From the NCBI GenBank assembly GCA_900016875.1, contig FCNR01000028.1, positions 1 through 64,000 on the forward strand: a stretch of DNA of 64,000 nt. The letters run 5' to 3'. Shown here in pieces: positions 7,542 to 16,660 of the stretch. The stretch is from Eubacteriaceae bacterium CHKCI004 (GTDB lineage: Bacteria; Bacillota; Clostridia; Lachnospirales; Lachnospiraceae). A model generated the notes under the pieces. The model was not told where the DNA came from. It saw only the letters and a program-made list of their open reading frames with translations, and did no database searches. The translations under genes and the position numbers were made by a program. How positions within the stretch are numbered: the first letter of the stretch is position 1; the number at the start of each line of letters is the position of its first letter.

Positions 7542-8612
7542 GTGCTTACCTTTGAAAAACAAGCACTCTCTGGCGTGATTGAGCTATTATCACAGCCGGA
7601 ATTGCCAGATGAATTTGAAGGGACGAAACTATATGGCTCCCCGGAAGAAGCCAAAGATGAATTACGTCAGGACTGTAAAATATTCAGGCTGTCGAATGAA
7701 ACAGGGTATGGACGAATTACTGTTTATCAGATTTTTCCTGGTATTGAGCTTTACTACAACGATATGCACATAGGATATTGCAACCAAAACCAGGTTACCG
7801 CAAAAAACATGATAGAGATCAACCATTGTTTAATCGGGCGCTTTGAGTGTAGTTTTGGCGAAAATAGCTGCTGCTATATGGCGGAAGGTGACCTGTCTAT
7901 CAGTTCTATGATGAAGAAAAAGTCAAACTCGTGTTTTCCGCTGAACCACTATCACGGCATTTCCATTATCATTAATTTGGATGAGCTGTTGCCGGAGGTG
8001 CGGCGAATTATGGAGCTACTAAATATTGATCTGCACTACATACAAAAATATATATGCGAAGGCAACCGCTGCTGCATCATGCGGGCTAACCCGTCTATTG
8101 AACATATTTTTTCGGAACTCTATCATGTCCGTGAAAAAAGAAAACCGGGATACATGAAAATTAAAATGCTGGAACTGCTCCTGTTTTTAAGTGACCTCAA
8201 TACGGCAGAAGAAGTTTTGCAGACGGATTATTTCAACCAAAATCAAGTTGCCTTGATTAAGGCAGTAGCATCATATATAACGGAGGATTTAACGACACAC
8301 CACACGATCGAGCAGCTCTCTCAAAAGTTTAAGATTTCTACAACATCGCTGAAAAAATGCTTCCGGGGTGTCTATGGAACCTCTGTTTATTCCTATCTCC
8401 GTACCTACCGGCTTCAAGTCGCTCAAAAGCTGCTGCTGGAGACAGAGTTATCAGTGACGGAGATTGCAAGCAAAATTGGATATGAAAATCCGAACAAATT
8501 CACTTCTGCCTTCAAGGGAACGTATGGCTGCTCTCCAACAGAGTTCAGAAAGAGTGTCCGTTTGGATAGAAGCGGTCTATATGGAGTGGCGAAGAAGTCT
8601 GAGCTATATTAA
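7542..8612 (+). CDS. AraC-family transcriptional regulator 1
   Basis: 356 residues from a GTG with AAAAGGAGG upstream. The C-terminal 100 residues form the double helix-turn-helix of AraC (FKISTTSLKKCFRGVYGTSV, then LSVTEIASKIGYENPNKFTS, ending CSPTEFRKS). The N-terminal 240 residues form a ligand-sensing domain shared with the two other AraC proteins of this island (19206 and 23232) but more distant. It is co-directional with the ECF module that follows, unlike the other two, which are divergent. By analogy with YbtA-type activators, it may sense the transported compound. Confidence 0.85.
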   Translation: MLTFEKQALSGVIELLSQPELPDEFEGTKLYGSPEEAKDELRQDCKIFRLSNETGYGRITVYQIFPGIELYYNDMHIGYCNQNQVTAKNMIEINHCLIGRFECSFGENSCCYMAEGDLSISSMMKKKSNSCFPLNHYHGISIIINLDELLPEVRRIMELLNIDLHYIQKYICEGNRCCIMRANPSIEHIFSELYHVREKRKPGYMKIKMLELLLFLSDLNTAEEVLQTDYFNQNQVALIKAVASYITEDLTTHHTIEQLSQKFKISTTSLKKCFRGVYGTSVYSYLRTYRLQVAQKLLLETELSVTEIASKIGYENPNKFTSAFKGTYGCSPTEFRKSVRLDRSGLYGVAKKSELY

Positions 8613-8664
8613 ACTATCCTTTGTCAGATAAAAGCAGAAAGAACGCTTGAAGCTGGCCTATTTT

Positions 8665-8693
8665 TTGAATAGCTGGTTAGATAGTGCTAACTT
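8665..8693 (+). promoter_or_regulatory. Promoter with perfect GTTAG-N6-CTAAC operator
   Basis: The operator at 8676-8691 (GTTAG-ATAGTG-CTAAC) lies between a possible -35 (TTGAAT, 8665) and -10 (TAACTT, 8688) spaced by 17 bases, a classic repressor position. It precedes the first ECF module. Confidence 0.6.
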
Positions 8694-8719
8694 TCTAAAA
8701 GACAAAGGAGGATTTCCAA

Positions 8720-9325
8720 ATGGGAAATGAAAAATCGACAGGTAACAAATATACTGTCAAAGATGCGGCTATCATCGGTATCTTCTGCGCGGTCATGTTC
8801 GTTGTATTTATGGTTTACTCAACCCTGACCGGCGCTTCTCTGTTCTACTCCATGATTTTCAATGCCGCTGGCGCAGCACTTATCCTTGCTCCGTTTTATG
8901 TTTACATGTGCATGAAAGTCGGCAAGCATGGCCCTGCCCTTGTCTACAATATCATGTGGGCGATTATTGCTGGACTGATGATGGGGCCGTTTATGATTCC
9001 GTGGTTTTTGGGCGGCGGTATCATTGCAGAACTTTCCATGTGCGGAAAAAATGCTTACCATGACATTAAGCGTGTGTCTATTTCGTGGGTAATCACAGCG
9101 TTGGTTCGTGCTGCACATGGTATGTCAGAAATCTGGTTTTTCAGAGATGCGTTCCTCGCCACTGGTGTCAGCGAGCAACAGGTTCAGGTTCAGACCCAGT
9201 ATTACACTGATCCGAAGTATGTTATTTTGAGCCTGGCTGTCACCGCTATTCTGGCCGTTCTCGGCTGTATGATTAGCAATAAACTGATTGTGAAGCACTT
9301 CAGAAAGAGTGGCGCGATTAAATAA
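8720..9325 (+). CDS. ECF transporter S component (Trep_Strep/MptD-like) 1
   Basis: 201 residues with five or six membrane segments (about 13-35, 40-62, 72-100, 115-130, 170-190). The fold and the conserved C-terminus (HFRKSGAIK) match the two other S proteins of this island and the family annotated as MptD-like or Trep_Strep ECF substrate components. An S component binds the small substrate and is toppled in the membrane by the T-ATPase unit. Substrate not known from sequence. It is followed after 3 bases by the T component. RBS GGAGGATTTCC. Confidence 0.8.
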   Translation: MGNEKSTGNKYTVKDAAIIGIFCAVMFVVFMVYSTLTGASLFYSMIFNAAGAALILAPFYVYMCMKVGKHGPALVYNIMWAIIAGLMMGPFMIPWFLGGGIIAELSMCGKNAYHDIKRVSISWVITALVRAAHGMSEIWFFRDAFLATGVSEQQVQVQTQYYTDPKYVILSLAVTAILAVLGCMISNKLIVKHFRKSGAIK

Positions 9326-9328
9326 GCT

Positions 9329-10006
9329 ATGAACATGAAATTTGATTTCCGAACCAAATTGCTTGTCATAGTTCTCACTATGTCGCTTGTGGCGGTGCTC
9401 ACAAGCGACATTTTGATATACACGCTTTTGGGAGTTTTAAGTGTGTATCTGATTATTCAGGGCTTTGGCAGGCAGACTATAAAATATTTGATCGTCTGCG
9501 GTGTTTTTATTGTACTGCGGCTGATTTCAGGAGGACAAGGCATTACGATTCTTATGCCGGAAATGTTCTTGTTCATGGTGCTTCGTATTTTAATGATGGT
9601 TATGGCGGCGCAGCCTGTGATTGGTATGCCACCAGGAGAAGTAGTGGCCGTTTTCAAGAAAATCCATGCTCCCGATGGAATTGCTTTACCCGTGACTTTT
9701 ATGCTGCGCTTCTTTCCCACCGTCCGTAGCGAGTTTTCCGATGTTTTTGCCGCCCTTCGGCTGCGGAAACTACTGTCATGGAAACACCCTCTGGACGCGA
9801 TGGAGTATATTGTTACACCTGTTATTTTCCGCTCGTCCAGAATAGCAGAAGAACTTGCTGCTTCTGCCGAAAGCAGAGGAATATCCAATCCGGGGAAACA
9901 TACCTGCCGCAGAAAGATAGAATTTCAAAAACAGGATTGGATTATGTGCGTGATTGCTGTTTGCGTAACAGCGCTCTATTTTGTGCTGGAAAGGACGGTA
10001 GCGTAA
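9329..10006 (+). CDS. ECF transporter T component (EcfT) 1
   Basis: 225 residues with four or five membrane segments. The coupling motif appears as AASAESRGIS near residue 175, the Arg-Gly motif that contacts the ATPases in EcfT proteins. LDPRTK of the other two copies is replaced by FDFRTK at the start. It overlaps the ATPase gene by one base (TAATG), which suggests coupled translation and fixed stoichiometry. Confidence 0.85.
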   Translation: MNMKFDFRTKLLVIVLTMSLVAVLTSDILIYTLLGVLSVYLIIQGFGRQTIKYLIVCGVFIVLRLISGGQGITILMPEMFLFMVLRILMMVMAAQPVIGMPPGEVVAVFKKIHAPDGIALPVTFMLRFFPTVRSEFSDVFAALRLRKLLSWKHPLDAMEYIVTPVIFRSSRIAEELAASAESRGISNPGKHTCRRKIEFQKQDWIMCVIAVCVTALYFVLERTVA

Positions 10007-11487
10007 TGGAAAATTTCAAGACAAGACGATCCGTTATCCAGTTTGAAGATGTATCTTTTGAATATCCGGGAGCGGAAACAGAAAGTATCCATCATATTGA
10101 CCTTGATGTAAAAGAAGGCGAGTTCCTTGTACTGACTGGCGGAAGTGGCTGTGGAAAGACAACACTAACACGGCTGATAAACGGATTAGCTGAACAATTT
10201 TACGAAGGGACGCTGAAAGGGAGTGTTACTTTGCTGGGGCGCAGCATATCTGAATATCCTTTGTATGAAATTGGGAAAAAAGTGGGCTCGATTTTTCAAG
10301 ATCCCAGGAGTCAGTTTTTTGCCAGCATTACAGAGGATGAAATTGCGTTCGGATGTGAGAATTATGGCGTTCCTTACGAGGAATTGGATGGGCGAGTTTC
10401 AAATGCCATCAAACGCATTAATGGAGATATGCTGCGTGGGAAAGAGATTTATCCCATGTCCAGCGGTGAAAAGCAGAAAATAGCGGTGGCCTCCGTCAAC
10501 GCTGTTGATCCGGAAATTTACGTGTTTGACGAACCATCAGCCAATCTGGATATGTATTCCGTTGAGGCGCTGAAAAATCTGATGCGTAAACTGAAAGAAG
10601 AAGGTCACACAATCATTGTCGCTGAACACAGGCTTTATTATCTTACTGGCCTTGCAGATCGCTTCCTCTACATGGAAAACGGGAGCATAAAAGCAGAGTG
10701 GACACCTGAAGAACTGCTTTCCATGCCAGAGGCAAAGAGACAGGATATCGGAATACGGGCTGCGGATTTACGCCACATTGAAGTAGACATTCCTTCCAGG
10801 AAAGAAAAGGATGTGACGTTGGAGGTAAAGGGACTGGCTTTTTCCTACCGTAAACATCCGGTTTTCCATGACATATCTTTTCATGCGTGTGCCGGTGATC
10901 TGATTGCGATTATAGGACATAATGGAATAGGAAAAACCACTTTGTCAAACATTCTTTGCGGAATGCAAAAAGAAAAAGCAGGACAGATTTTATATAACGG
11001 GAAAGATGTTCCGAAAGGCAGACGAAAAAACTTTGCCTATTTTGTTATGCAGAATACAGATTGCCAGTTATTTGGGGACAGTGTAGAGGAAGAATTACTC
11101 TTGAACGGAAAAGGTAGCACGCAGGAGCAGAGGGATGATCTGCTGAAAATGTATGGTCTGTTTGAGTGGAAAGAAAGACACCCGGCTACCCTTTCCGGCG
11201 GGCAGAAGCAACGGCTCACTCTTGCTGTATCTGATTGGATAGATACACCTATTTTGATTTTAGATGAACCCACCAGCGGTCTTGATTACAAAAATATGGC
11301 GCGAATATCCGAGCATTTGAAGGCGCTGGCTCAAAAAGGAAAGACTATTTTAATCATTACCCATGATTATGAATTTGCTGCTATGACTTGTAATCGAGTC
11401 CTTCACTTCATTGATGAAGGTCATGTAGAAACATTTTCCCTGCAAGAAAGCCTACCCCGGTTATATTCTTGCCTCATGTGTCAGTGA
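10006..11487 (+). CDS. ECF ATPase, two ABC domains fused (EcfA-EcfA') 1
   Basis: 493 residues. The ATG at 10006 overlaps the EcfT stop; upstream in-frame sequence is the EcfT gene. Domain 1 has Walker A GGSGCGKTT (45-53), Q-loop FQDPRSQFF, signature SSGEKQK and Walker B VFDEPSANLD. Domain 2 has Walker A GHNGIGKTT, signature LSGGQKQR, Walker B ILDEPTSGLD and H-loop ITHD. Most ECF systems use two separate ATPases; here both are on one chain, as in the two other modules of the island. Confidence 0.9.
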   Translation: MENFKTRRSVIQFEDVSFEYPGAETESIHHIDLDVKEGEFLVLTGGSGCGKTTLTRLINGLAEQFYEGTLKGSVTLLGRSISEYPLYEIGKKVGSIFQDPRSQFFASITEDEIAFGCENYGVPYEELDGRVSNAIKRINGDMLRGKEIYPMSSGEKQKIAVASVNAVDPEIYVFDEPSANLDMYSVEALKNLMRKLKEEGHTIIVAEHRLYYLTGLADRFLYMENGSIKAEWTPEELLSMPEAKRQDIGIRAADLRHIEVDIPSRKEKDVTLEVKGLAFSYRKHPVFHDISFHACAGDLIAIIGHNGIGKTTLSNILCGMQKEKAGQILYNGKDVPKGRRKNFAYFVMQNTDCQLFGDSVEEELLLNGKGSTQEQRDDLLKMYGLFEWKERHPATLSGGQKQRLTLAVSDWIDTPILILDEPTSGLDYKNMARISEHLKALAQKGKTILIITHDYEFAAMTCNRVLHFIDEGHVETFSLQESLPRLYSCLMCQ

Positions 11488-11563
11488 GTTATGTGTCTGA
11501 TTGGATAGGTGCGCCCTGTATGGAGTGGCAAAAACAACTGAATGATTTTATGATAATAGGTGA

Positions 11564-11579
11564 GTTAGAAAATGCTAAC
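11564..11579. promoter_or_regulatory. Perfect GTTAG-N6-CTAAC operator before the ABC half-transporters
   Basis: GTTAG-AAAATG-CTAAC between the ECF ATPase and the first half-transporter. It implies a separate promoter and transcription unit for 11610-15551. Confidence 0.65.
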
Positions 11580-11609
11580 CCACCTATTATTGCGAAAGGA
11601 GCCTTGCTT

Positions 11610-13418
11610 ATGGATAAGCAAAAAAATGGAGAGCTGTCCAGAATGTTCAGCTATGCAGGGAATTATCATGTTCTGACCATTTTGGGCTGCGTCCTCTCCG
11701 GGATTAGTACCATTTTGTCTATGCTGCCTTTTGTTTGTATATGGCTTGTTATCCGTGATTTGATCCAGGCATTCGCTGCGGGGGATATAGCTCTTGCAAC
11801 GGAAAGCACTCGTTATGCGTGGATGGCAGTCGTGTTTGCAGCAGCAAGTATTTTAATTTATTTCATCGCTTTGAACTGTACCCACCTGGCGGCGTTTCGT
11901 ACAGCGACCAATATGCGGAAAACAGCAATTCACCATATTGTGACATTGCCGCTCGGCTATTTCAGCCAAAATGCCAGTGGACGGCTGCGGAAAATCATTG
12001 ATGATAATGCAGGGCTTACAGAAGGGTTCCTGGCCCATCAGCTCCCGGATTTGACCGGTGCAGCCGTCATGCCGGTTGCGGTTATTATTCTGATTTTTCT
12101 CTTTGACTGGCGGCTGGTAATTTGCTGTCTGATACCTATGGGGATCAGCGTCATCTTTTTGAAACAGATGATGGGTGGAGATAATGCACAGTTTATGGGT
12201 AAGTACATGACCGCATTAGAAACAATGAACAAAGAGGCCGTGGAATACATTCGCGGTATCCCTGTTGTAAAGGTGTTTCAGCAGACAATTTACTCCTTCA
12301 AAAATTTCCATGCAGCAATAGAAGAATATGAGAAATTTGCTTCCGGGTATGCTTTGAAATGTCGTATTCCTCTTACCGGGTTTACAGTAACGCTGAACGG
12401 CACATTTGTTTTGCTCATTCCGGTGGTTATGTTTATTTTATCCGGGGTCAGCGGACAGGCAACTTATGAAAATGTTGTACTGGATTTCCTGTTTTATAGT
12501 CTGTTTACCCCGGTCTGTGCAACTATGATGAACCGTATCATGTTTGCCAGTGAGCAGCTTATGGCCGCAAAAAGCGCCGTCAGCCGAGTGGACGAAATTT
12601 TGCAGGAAAAGCCATTAAAGGAGACGGAGCATCCCATGCTTCCGGCAGACGCTTCGATTATGTTTTCGGATGTGTCTATCTCCTATCCAGGTGCCAAAGA
12701 AAAAGCCTTAGACCATATCAGCTTTGAGGTTCCAGCAGGAAAGACGGTTGCGCTTGTTGGAGCTTCCGGCAGTGGTAAAAGTACGGCGGCAAGCCTCATT
12801 CCCCGATTTTATGATGTTCAGTCAGGTTCCGTTACGATTGGCGGTGTGGATGTACGCGATATTGAAAAACGAGAACTGATGAAAAGAGTTGCTTTTGTGT
12901 TTCAGAATACCCGCCTATTCAAAGATACCTTACTTAATAATATTAAGGCGGCCCGTCCAGACGCCACCAGGGAAGAAGTGATGAAAGCGGCCAATGAAGC
13001 ACAGTGCAAAGATGTTATTGACCGGCTCCCGGATGGACTTGATACGCTCGTTGGAACAGGAGGTACTTATCTTTCAGGCGGCGAAAACCAGAGGATTGCG
13101 TTGGCAAGGGCAATCTTAAAAGATGCTCCTATTATCGTGCTTGACGAAGCTACAGCATTTGCAGACGCCGAGAACGAACATCAGATACAGCTTGCCTTTG
13201 AGCGGTTGACCCAAAATAAAACTGTTCTGATGATAGCCCACCGGCTTTCTACGATACAGGATGCAGACCTCATTCTGGTCTTTAAGGATGGACAGATTGC
13301 AGAAAGGGGAACACACGAAGAACTATTAAACTTAAATGGAATTTATTCCTCCATGTGGAAGGATTACCAGACATCGATTGCATGGAAGGTCGGAAAGGAG
13401 GGCGAACAGCATGATTAA
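11610..13418 (+). CDS. Exporter-fold ABC half-transporter (YbtP/IrtA-like) 1a
   Basis: 602 residues. The ATG at 11610 has GAAAGGAG upstream; a longer frame from 11469 overlaps the ATPase and the operator. Six membrane helices (about 25-340) precede an ABC domain with Walker A GASGSGKST (about 383-391), signature LSGGENQR, Walker B IIVLDEAT and H-loop IAHRLST. The residue after LDEAT is AF rather than AS. It pairs with the next gene (8-base overlap). Exporter-fold pairs of this kind import siderophores in Yersinia (YbtPQ) and mycobacteria (IrtAB); the direction here is inferred from context. Confidence 0.85.
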   Translation: MDKQKNGELSRMFSYAGNYHVLTILGCVLSGISTILSMLPFVCIWLVIRDLIQAFAAGDIALATESTRYAWMAVVFAAASILIYFIALNCTHLAAFRTATNMRKTAIHHIVTLPLGYFSQNASGRLRKIIDDNAGLTEGFLAHQLPDLTGAAVMPVAVIILIFLFDWRLVICCLIPMGISVIFLKQMMGGDNAQFMGKYMTALETMNKEAVEYIRGIPVVKVFQQTIYSFKNFHAAIEEYEKFASGYALKCRIPLTGFTVTLNGTFVLLIPVVMFILSGVSGQATYENVVLDFLFYSLFTPVCATMMNRIMFASEQLMAAKSAVSRVDEILQEKPLKETEHPMLPADASIMFSDVSISYPGAKEKALDHISFEVPAGKTVALVGASGSGKSTAASLIPRFYDVQSGSVTIGGVDVRDIEKRELMKRVAFVFQNTRLFKDTLLNNIKAARPDATREEVMKAANEAQCKDVIDRLPDGLDTLVGTGGTYLSGGENQRIALARAILKDAPIIVLDEATAFADAENEHQIQLAFERLTQNKTVLMIAHRLSTIQDADLILVFKDGQIAERGTHEELLNLNGIYSSMWKDYQTSIAWKVGKEGEQHD

Positions 13419-15159
13419 AGCATTGAAGAACAAGTATGCGTTAAGCGATCAGGGTGCAAAAGACCTGCTGAAAGGAATTATTTATTCCGTACTGGCAAAT
13501 ATCAGTCTTATGTTTCCAGTTGTTCTTCTGGCCATCGTCCTCAACCAACTTCTTGCGCCTGTTTTGGGAACGAAAGCACCAGAAATCAGCGCCATCGTTT
13601 ATACGGTGATTGGAATAGTGATTTTAGCCGTTGTTTTTATATTCCACTATTGCCAATACACTGCAACATATCTCGGAACCTATGACGAAAGCGCAAGGCG
13701 GCGCATTGGTCTTGCGGAAAAATTGCGTACTCTTCCGTTGACCTTTTTCCATCAGCGAGATCTTGCTGATTTGACAAGCACCATTATGGGAGACTGTGCA
13801 AATTTTGAACACGCATTTTCTCATACAGTTCCGCAATTCTTTGGAGCTGTTATTTCAACAGGTATTGTTTGTATTGGATTGTTGATCTTTAACTGGCAAC
13901 TGGGTCTGGCCCTTCTCTGGGTGGCTCCGATTTCCTTTGCAATCGTAATTCTGTCGCGGAAATGCCAGGAAAAACTTAGCAAAAAACACATGAACGCCAG
14001 ATTAGAACTGGCCGAAGGTATTCAGGAATGTTTGGAAACTGTACAGGATATAAAAGCCTGCAACCAGGAGGAAGATTATCTCCGCAAACTGGATGCAAAG
14101 ATGGATGCTGCGGAAAAGGCACAGATTTCTTCTGAAATGACGACAGCGAGCCTGCTGACAACTGGACAGATGTTCCTGCGGCTCGGTTTGGCAACGGTGA
14201 TTGTTGTGGGGAACAGTTTTGTGGTAAATGGAGATACATCCCTGTTTACCTATATCCTGTTTTTGATTGCTGCCTCTCGTCTGTATGATCCGCTTTCCGG
14301 GGCGATGGCAAATATGGCAGAGCTGTTTTCCGTACAGCTTCAAGTGAACCGCTTGAAGGAAATTGAAGATTACCCGGAAGAAACCGGCGAGAAAGAGATC
14401 CGCACAAATGGATACGATATTACTTTCGACCATGTCCGGTTTTCTTATGAAAAAGACAAACCAGTGCTGCGAGATGTTTCATTTACCGCAAAGCAGGGAC
14501 AAGTCACAGCATTGGTCGGCCCATCCGGTGGCGGCAAGAGTACCGTTGCAAAGCTGGCGGCAAAATTCTATCCGCTGGATGGAGGAAGAATACTTTTAGG
14601 CGGAACCGATATTGCCCCACTCAATTCAACCATGCTGATGAAAAACTTCTCTATCGTTTTTCAAGATGTCGTACTTTTTAACAACACCATCATGGAGAAT
14701 ATTCGTGTTGGCAAGAAAGACGCTACGGACGAAGAAGTGATTGCCGCAGCGAAAGCGGCTCAGTGTGATGAATTTATTTCAAAATTGCCGGACGGCTATC
14801 AGACGGTGATCGGAGAAAACGGTTCAACATTATCTGGCGGTGAGTGCCAGCGCCTTTCTATCGCCCGCGCTCTTTTGAAAGATGCTCCGGTTATTCTCCT
14901 GGATGAAGCTACTGCCTCTCTTGACGTAGACAATGAAACAGAAATCCAAAATGCAATTTCAAAGCTGGTCAAGGGAAAGACGGTTCTTATTATCGCCCAT
15001 AGAATGAGAACAGTTGAAGCTGCTGATAACATCGTCGTGCTGTCGGATGGCATTGTAGTCGAAAATGGAACCCATGAGGAACTTATGAAGGAAAACGGGC
15101 TATATCACAGGCTGGTCGATTTGCAGACGGCTTCTGCAAATTGGAAGTTAAGTGTTTAG
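13411..15159 (+). CDS. Exporter-fold ABC half-transporter (YbtQ/IrtB-like) 1b
   Basis: 582 residues. The ATG at 13411 overlaps the preceding stop and has GGAGGGCG upstream. Six membrane helices in residues 20-300, then an ABC domain: Walker A GPSGGGKST (about 370-378), signature LSGGECQR, Walker B ILLDEATASLD, H-loop IAHRMRT. It should form a heterodimer with the preceding protein. Gene order S, T, A, then the two half-transporters and DtxR is repeated at 24426-30518. Confidence 0.85.
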   Translation: MIKALKNKYALSDQGAKDLLKGIIYSVLANISLMFPVVLLAIVLNQLLAPVLGTKAPEISAIVYTVIGIVILAVVFIFHYCQYTATYLGTYDESARRRIGLAEKLRTLPLTFFHQRDLADLTSTIMGDCANFEHAFSHTVPQFFGAVISTGIVCIGLLIFNWQLGLALLWVAPISFAIVILSRKCQEKLSKKHMNARLELAEGIQECLETVQDIKACNQEEDYLRKLDAKMDAAEKAQISSEMTTASLLTTGQMFLRLGLATVIVVGNSFVVNGDTSLFTYILFLIAASRLYDPLSGAMANMAELFSVQLQVNRLKEIEDYPEETGEKEIRTNGYDITFDHVRFSYEKDKPVLRDVSFTAKQGQVTALVGPSGGGKSTVAKLAAKFYPLDGGRILLGGTDIAPLNSTMLMKNFSIVFQDVVLFNNTIMENIRVGKKDATDEEVIAAAKAAQCDEFISKLPDGYQTVIGENGSTLSGGECQRLSIARALLKDAPVILLDEATASLDVDNETEIQNAISKLVKGKTVLIIAHRMRTVEAADNIVVLSDGIVVENGTHEELMKENGLYHRLVDLQTASANWKLSV

Positions 15160-15179
15160 CTTGCAATAAGGAGGTACTG

Positions 15180-15551
15180 ATGAAACTTCATGCGTCCGGG
15201 GAAGATTATCTGGAAACCATCCTTGTTCTCCAAAAGAAACTCGGTATGGTACGCTCCGTAGATGTGGCCCGGCACATGGAGGTGTCAAAGCCAAGCGTGT
15301 GCCATGCAGTGGCTACCTTGCGGGACGGCGGCTTTCTCACAATGGACGAAGATCACTTTCTCCATCTGACCGATGTAGGCCGTGAGGTTGCCGAAAAGAT
15401 TTACGAGCGCCATTGCTTTTTTACCGAGCAGCTTATTGCCGCAGGCGTTGACCCCAGGATTGCGGAGGCCGACGCCTGCCGGATTGAACACATTATCAGC
15501 GATGAGAGCTTTTCACGGCTGAAAGAGGCAGCCGCACAAGAGCAAGAATAA
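15180..15551 (+). CDS. DtxR/MntR-family metalloregulator, copy 1
   Basis: 123 residues from the ATG at 15180 (RBS AAGGAGG). Winged helix in residues 1-65, then the dimer and metal domain. Likely metal ligands are Asp9, Glu12, His78, Cys100, Glu103 and His104. The ACRIEHIISDE segment matches the DtxR ACRWEHVMSDE segment, including its cysteine, whereas Asp9 is as in MntR rather than the Met of DtxR. It lacks the C-terminal SH3-like domain. The product is identical to that of the copy at 30147. As the last gene of the transporter operon it probably represses the island when metal is plentiful, through the GTTAG-N6-CTAAC sites. Confidence 0.85.
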   Translation: MKLHASGEDYLETILVLQKKLGMVRSVDVARHMEVSKPSVCHAVATLRDGGFLTMDEDHFLHLTDVGREVAEKIYERHCFFTEQLIAAGVDPRIAEADACRIEHIISDESFSRLKEAAAQEQE

Positions 15552-15633
15552 ACCGAATAAGACAAGCTATCCTGCCCCGCCAGACGGGGAAAGAAAAAAA
15601 CCGTTGCAGGGCAGGTAGCTTCGTGCGCCCATA

Positions 15634-15723
15634 ATGGATTTTCAGGGTACTGCGGCGGTTTTGAGTAACATCAAGGCCGCCGTTCCTTATGCCCTCGACA
15701 AAGGAGTGACGCCTATACGCTGA
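15634..15723 (+). CDS. Possible 29-residue peptide
   Basis: ATG at 15634, product MDFQGTAAVLSNIKAAVPYA and nine more residues. In repeat copy 2 one A is missing (GAGTACATC instead of GAGTAACATC), which shifts the frame, so the peptide is not conserved. No clear ribosome site. Confidence 0.25.
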   Translation: MDFQGTAAVLSNIKAAVPYALDKGVTPIR

Positions 15724-15749
15724 CACGGCGGCTTTAGGAGGGAGCCGCC

Positions 15750-15809
15750 ATGAAGCACAGAGAGCTTCGACATAATCTGACAGGAATCAACCTGCTAAAA
15801 AAATTCTGA
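15750..15809 (+). CDS. Possible 19-residue leader peptide
   Basis: ATG at 15750 preceded by AGGAGGGAGCCGCC. The product is MKHRELRHNLTGINLLKKF. The second repeat copy (30716-30775) encodes the same peptide except for the last residue. It lies upstream of a strong hairpin and the sigma-like gene, a place fit for a leader peptide. Confidence 0.4.
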   Translation: MKHRELRHNLTGINLLKKF

Positions 15810-15882
15810 CCGTTTATCGGTCTCCATCTGCTTTTGAACAGGAACTATCGTGGCTTGTTCAGAAGCACTATCAAATCTCTTT

Positions 15883-15923
15883 CAAAAGCGCCAGCCGCCG
15901 CACACCGGATGCTGGCGCTTTTG
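15883..15923 (+). terminator. Strong hairpin between leader and sigma-like gene
   Basis: Perfect 13-bp stem CAAAAGCGCCAGC / GCTGGCGCTTTTG, loop 15 bases, followed by a T-rich stretch. A second small hairpin (TTTCGGGA / TCCCGAAA) follows at 15934-15953. It may be a terminator or attenuator; both hairpins are conserved in repeat copy 2. Confidence 0.65.
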
Positions 15924-16017
15924 CTTGTCGTTTTTTCGGGAATTATCCCGAAAGGTGTCGCCCACCGCCTCCGTTTCTGTTCACTCATCAACCAGTGAAT
16001 CGAAACGGAGGTACATA

Positions 16018-16443
16018 ATGCAGAAGATCAATCTTCGGGACCTGTATCCCGATGTATATAAAACTGATGTCTTTGTAGAGGTGGCCGAGGAAATCCTGGC
16101 TGTGATTCGGAACAGTCGGCAGACTGACGCTTCCTATGAGCGCCGGAAGTTCCGGCACAAGGCTCATTATTCTCTGGACCGGGAGGATGGCATTGAAAAT
16201 GATGCGCTTGCACGGCCGCTTACCCCGGAGGAATTCCTGGAGCAGAAACAGCTGCGGGAAGAATTATATGCTGCGCTGATGCAGCTGCCTGCCATCCAGG
16301 CCAGGCGGATTTATGCCCGCTTTTACTTGAATATGACGGTGGCAGAGATCGCCAAGGTCGAGGGTGTTGACCGCCGCCGCGTGTGGGCAAGTATCCGGCG
16401 TGGTTTGAAGAAGCTGGCGTACCTGTTGGATGCCAACAAGTAA
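16018..16443 (+). CDS. Sigma-70-like factor of the integrative element, copy 1
   Basis: 141 residues; ATG at 16018 with CGGAGG upstream. The C-terminal part has a region-4-type helix-turn-helix (MTVAEIAKVEGVDRRRVWAS, then RRGLKKLAYLL), and the centre has QARRIYARFYL typical of sigma-like proteins. In Tn1549-like elements such a gene lies near the integrase end and is thought to regulate element genes. This copy is about 89% identical to the one at 30984 and is no longer next to a recombinase. Confidence 0.75.
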   Translation: MQKINLRDLYPDVYKTDVFVEVAEEILAVIRNSRQTDASYERRKFRHKAHYSLDREDGIENDALARPLTPEEFLEQKQLREELYAALMQLPAIQARRIYARFYLNMTVAEIAKVEGVDRRRVWASIRRGLKKLAYLLDANK

Positions 16444-16470
16444 TATGACTGTCACTTAACGGCAAAAAAT

Positions 16471-16505
16471 AAGCCGGTGGAGGAAACAGTACTTCCTCCA
16501 TCGGT
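16471..16505. terminator. Terminator hairpin
   Basis: AAGCCGGTGGAGGAA pairs with TTCCTCCATCGGTTT around a 7-base loop. It lies between the convergent sigma-like gene and the methyltransferase gene. Confidence 0.65.
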
Positions 16506-16556
16506 TTATTTATCTTCCGAATCTGTATCCACAAATGCTTGTTGATTCTTTCTTGA

Positions 16557-16660
16557 TTATGTGCGTCCCTGAATAAATTCAGTCACCAGGTCGGCATACT
16601 GTTCCAACCGCACCATCAATGCCAAGTGCCCGCCGGTCAGGTCGGTGACCACCGTGGGAC
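16557..16660 (-). pseudogene. C-terminal remnant of an alpha/beta hydrolase gene
   Basis: Read on the minus strand one frame away from the methyltransferase end, the sequence gives PTVVTDLTGGHLALMVRLEQ followed by YADLVTEFIQGRT and a stop at 16557. The GGHLAL motif with the helix after it is typical of the last histidine region of alpha/beta hydrolases. The rest of that gene is missing, so a deletion joined the methyltransferase to it out of frame. Confidence 0.5.

Larger units (their letters stand above)
15180..16443. repeat. Direct repeat of about 1.26 kb, copy 1 (DtxR to sigma)
   Basis: Nearly the same sequence occurs at 30147-31409. The DtxR proteins are identical, the non-coding middle part differs by few bases, and the sigma-like proteins differ at about 15 of 141 residues. 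Confidence 0.9.
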
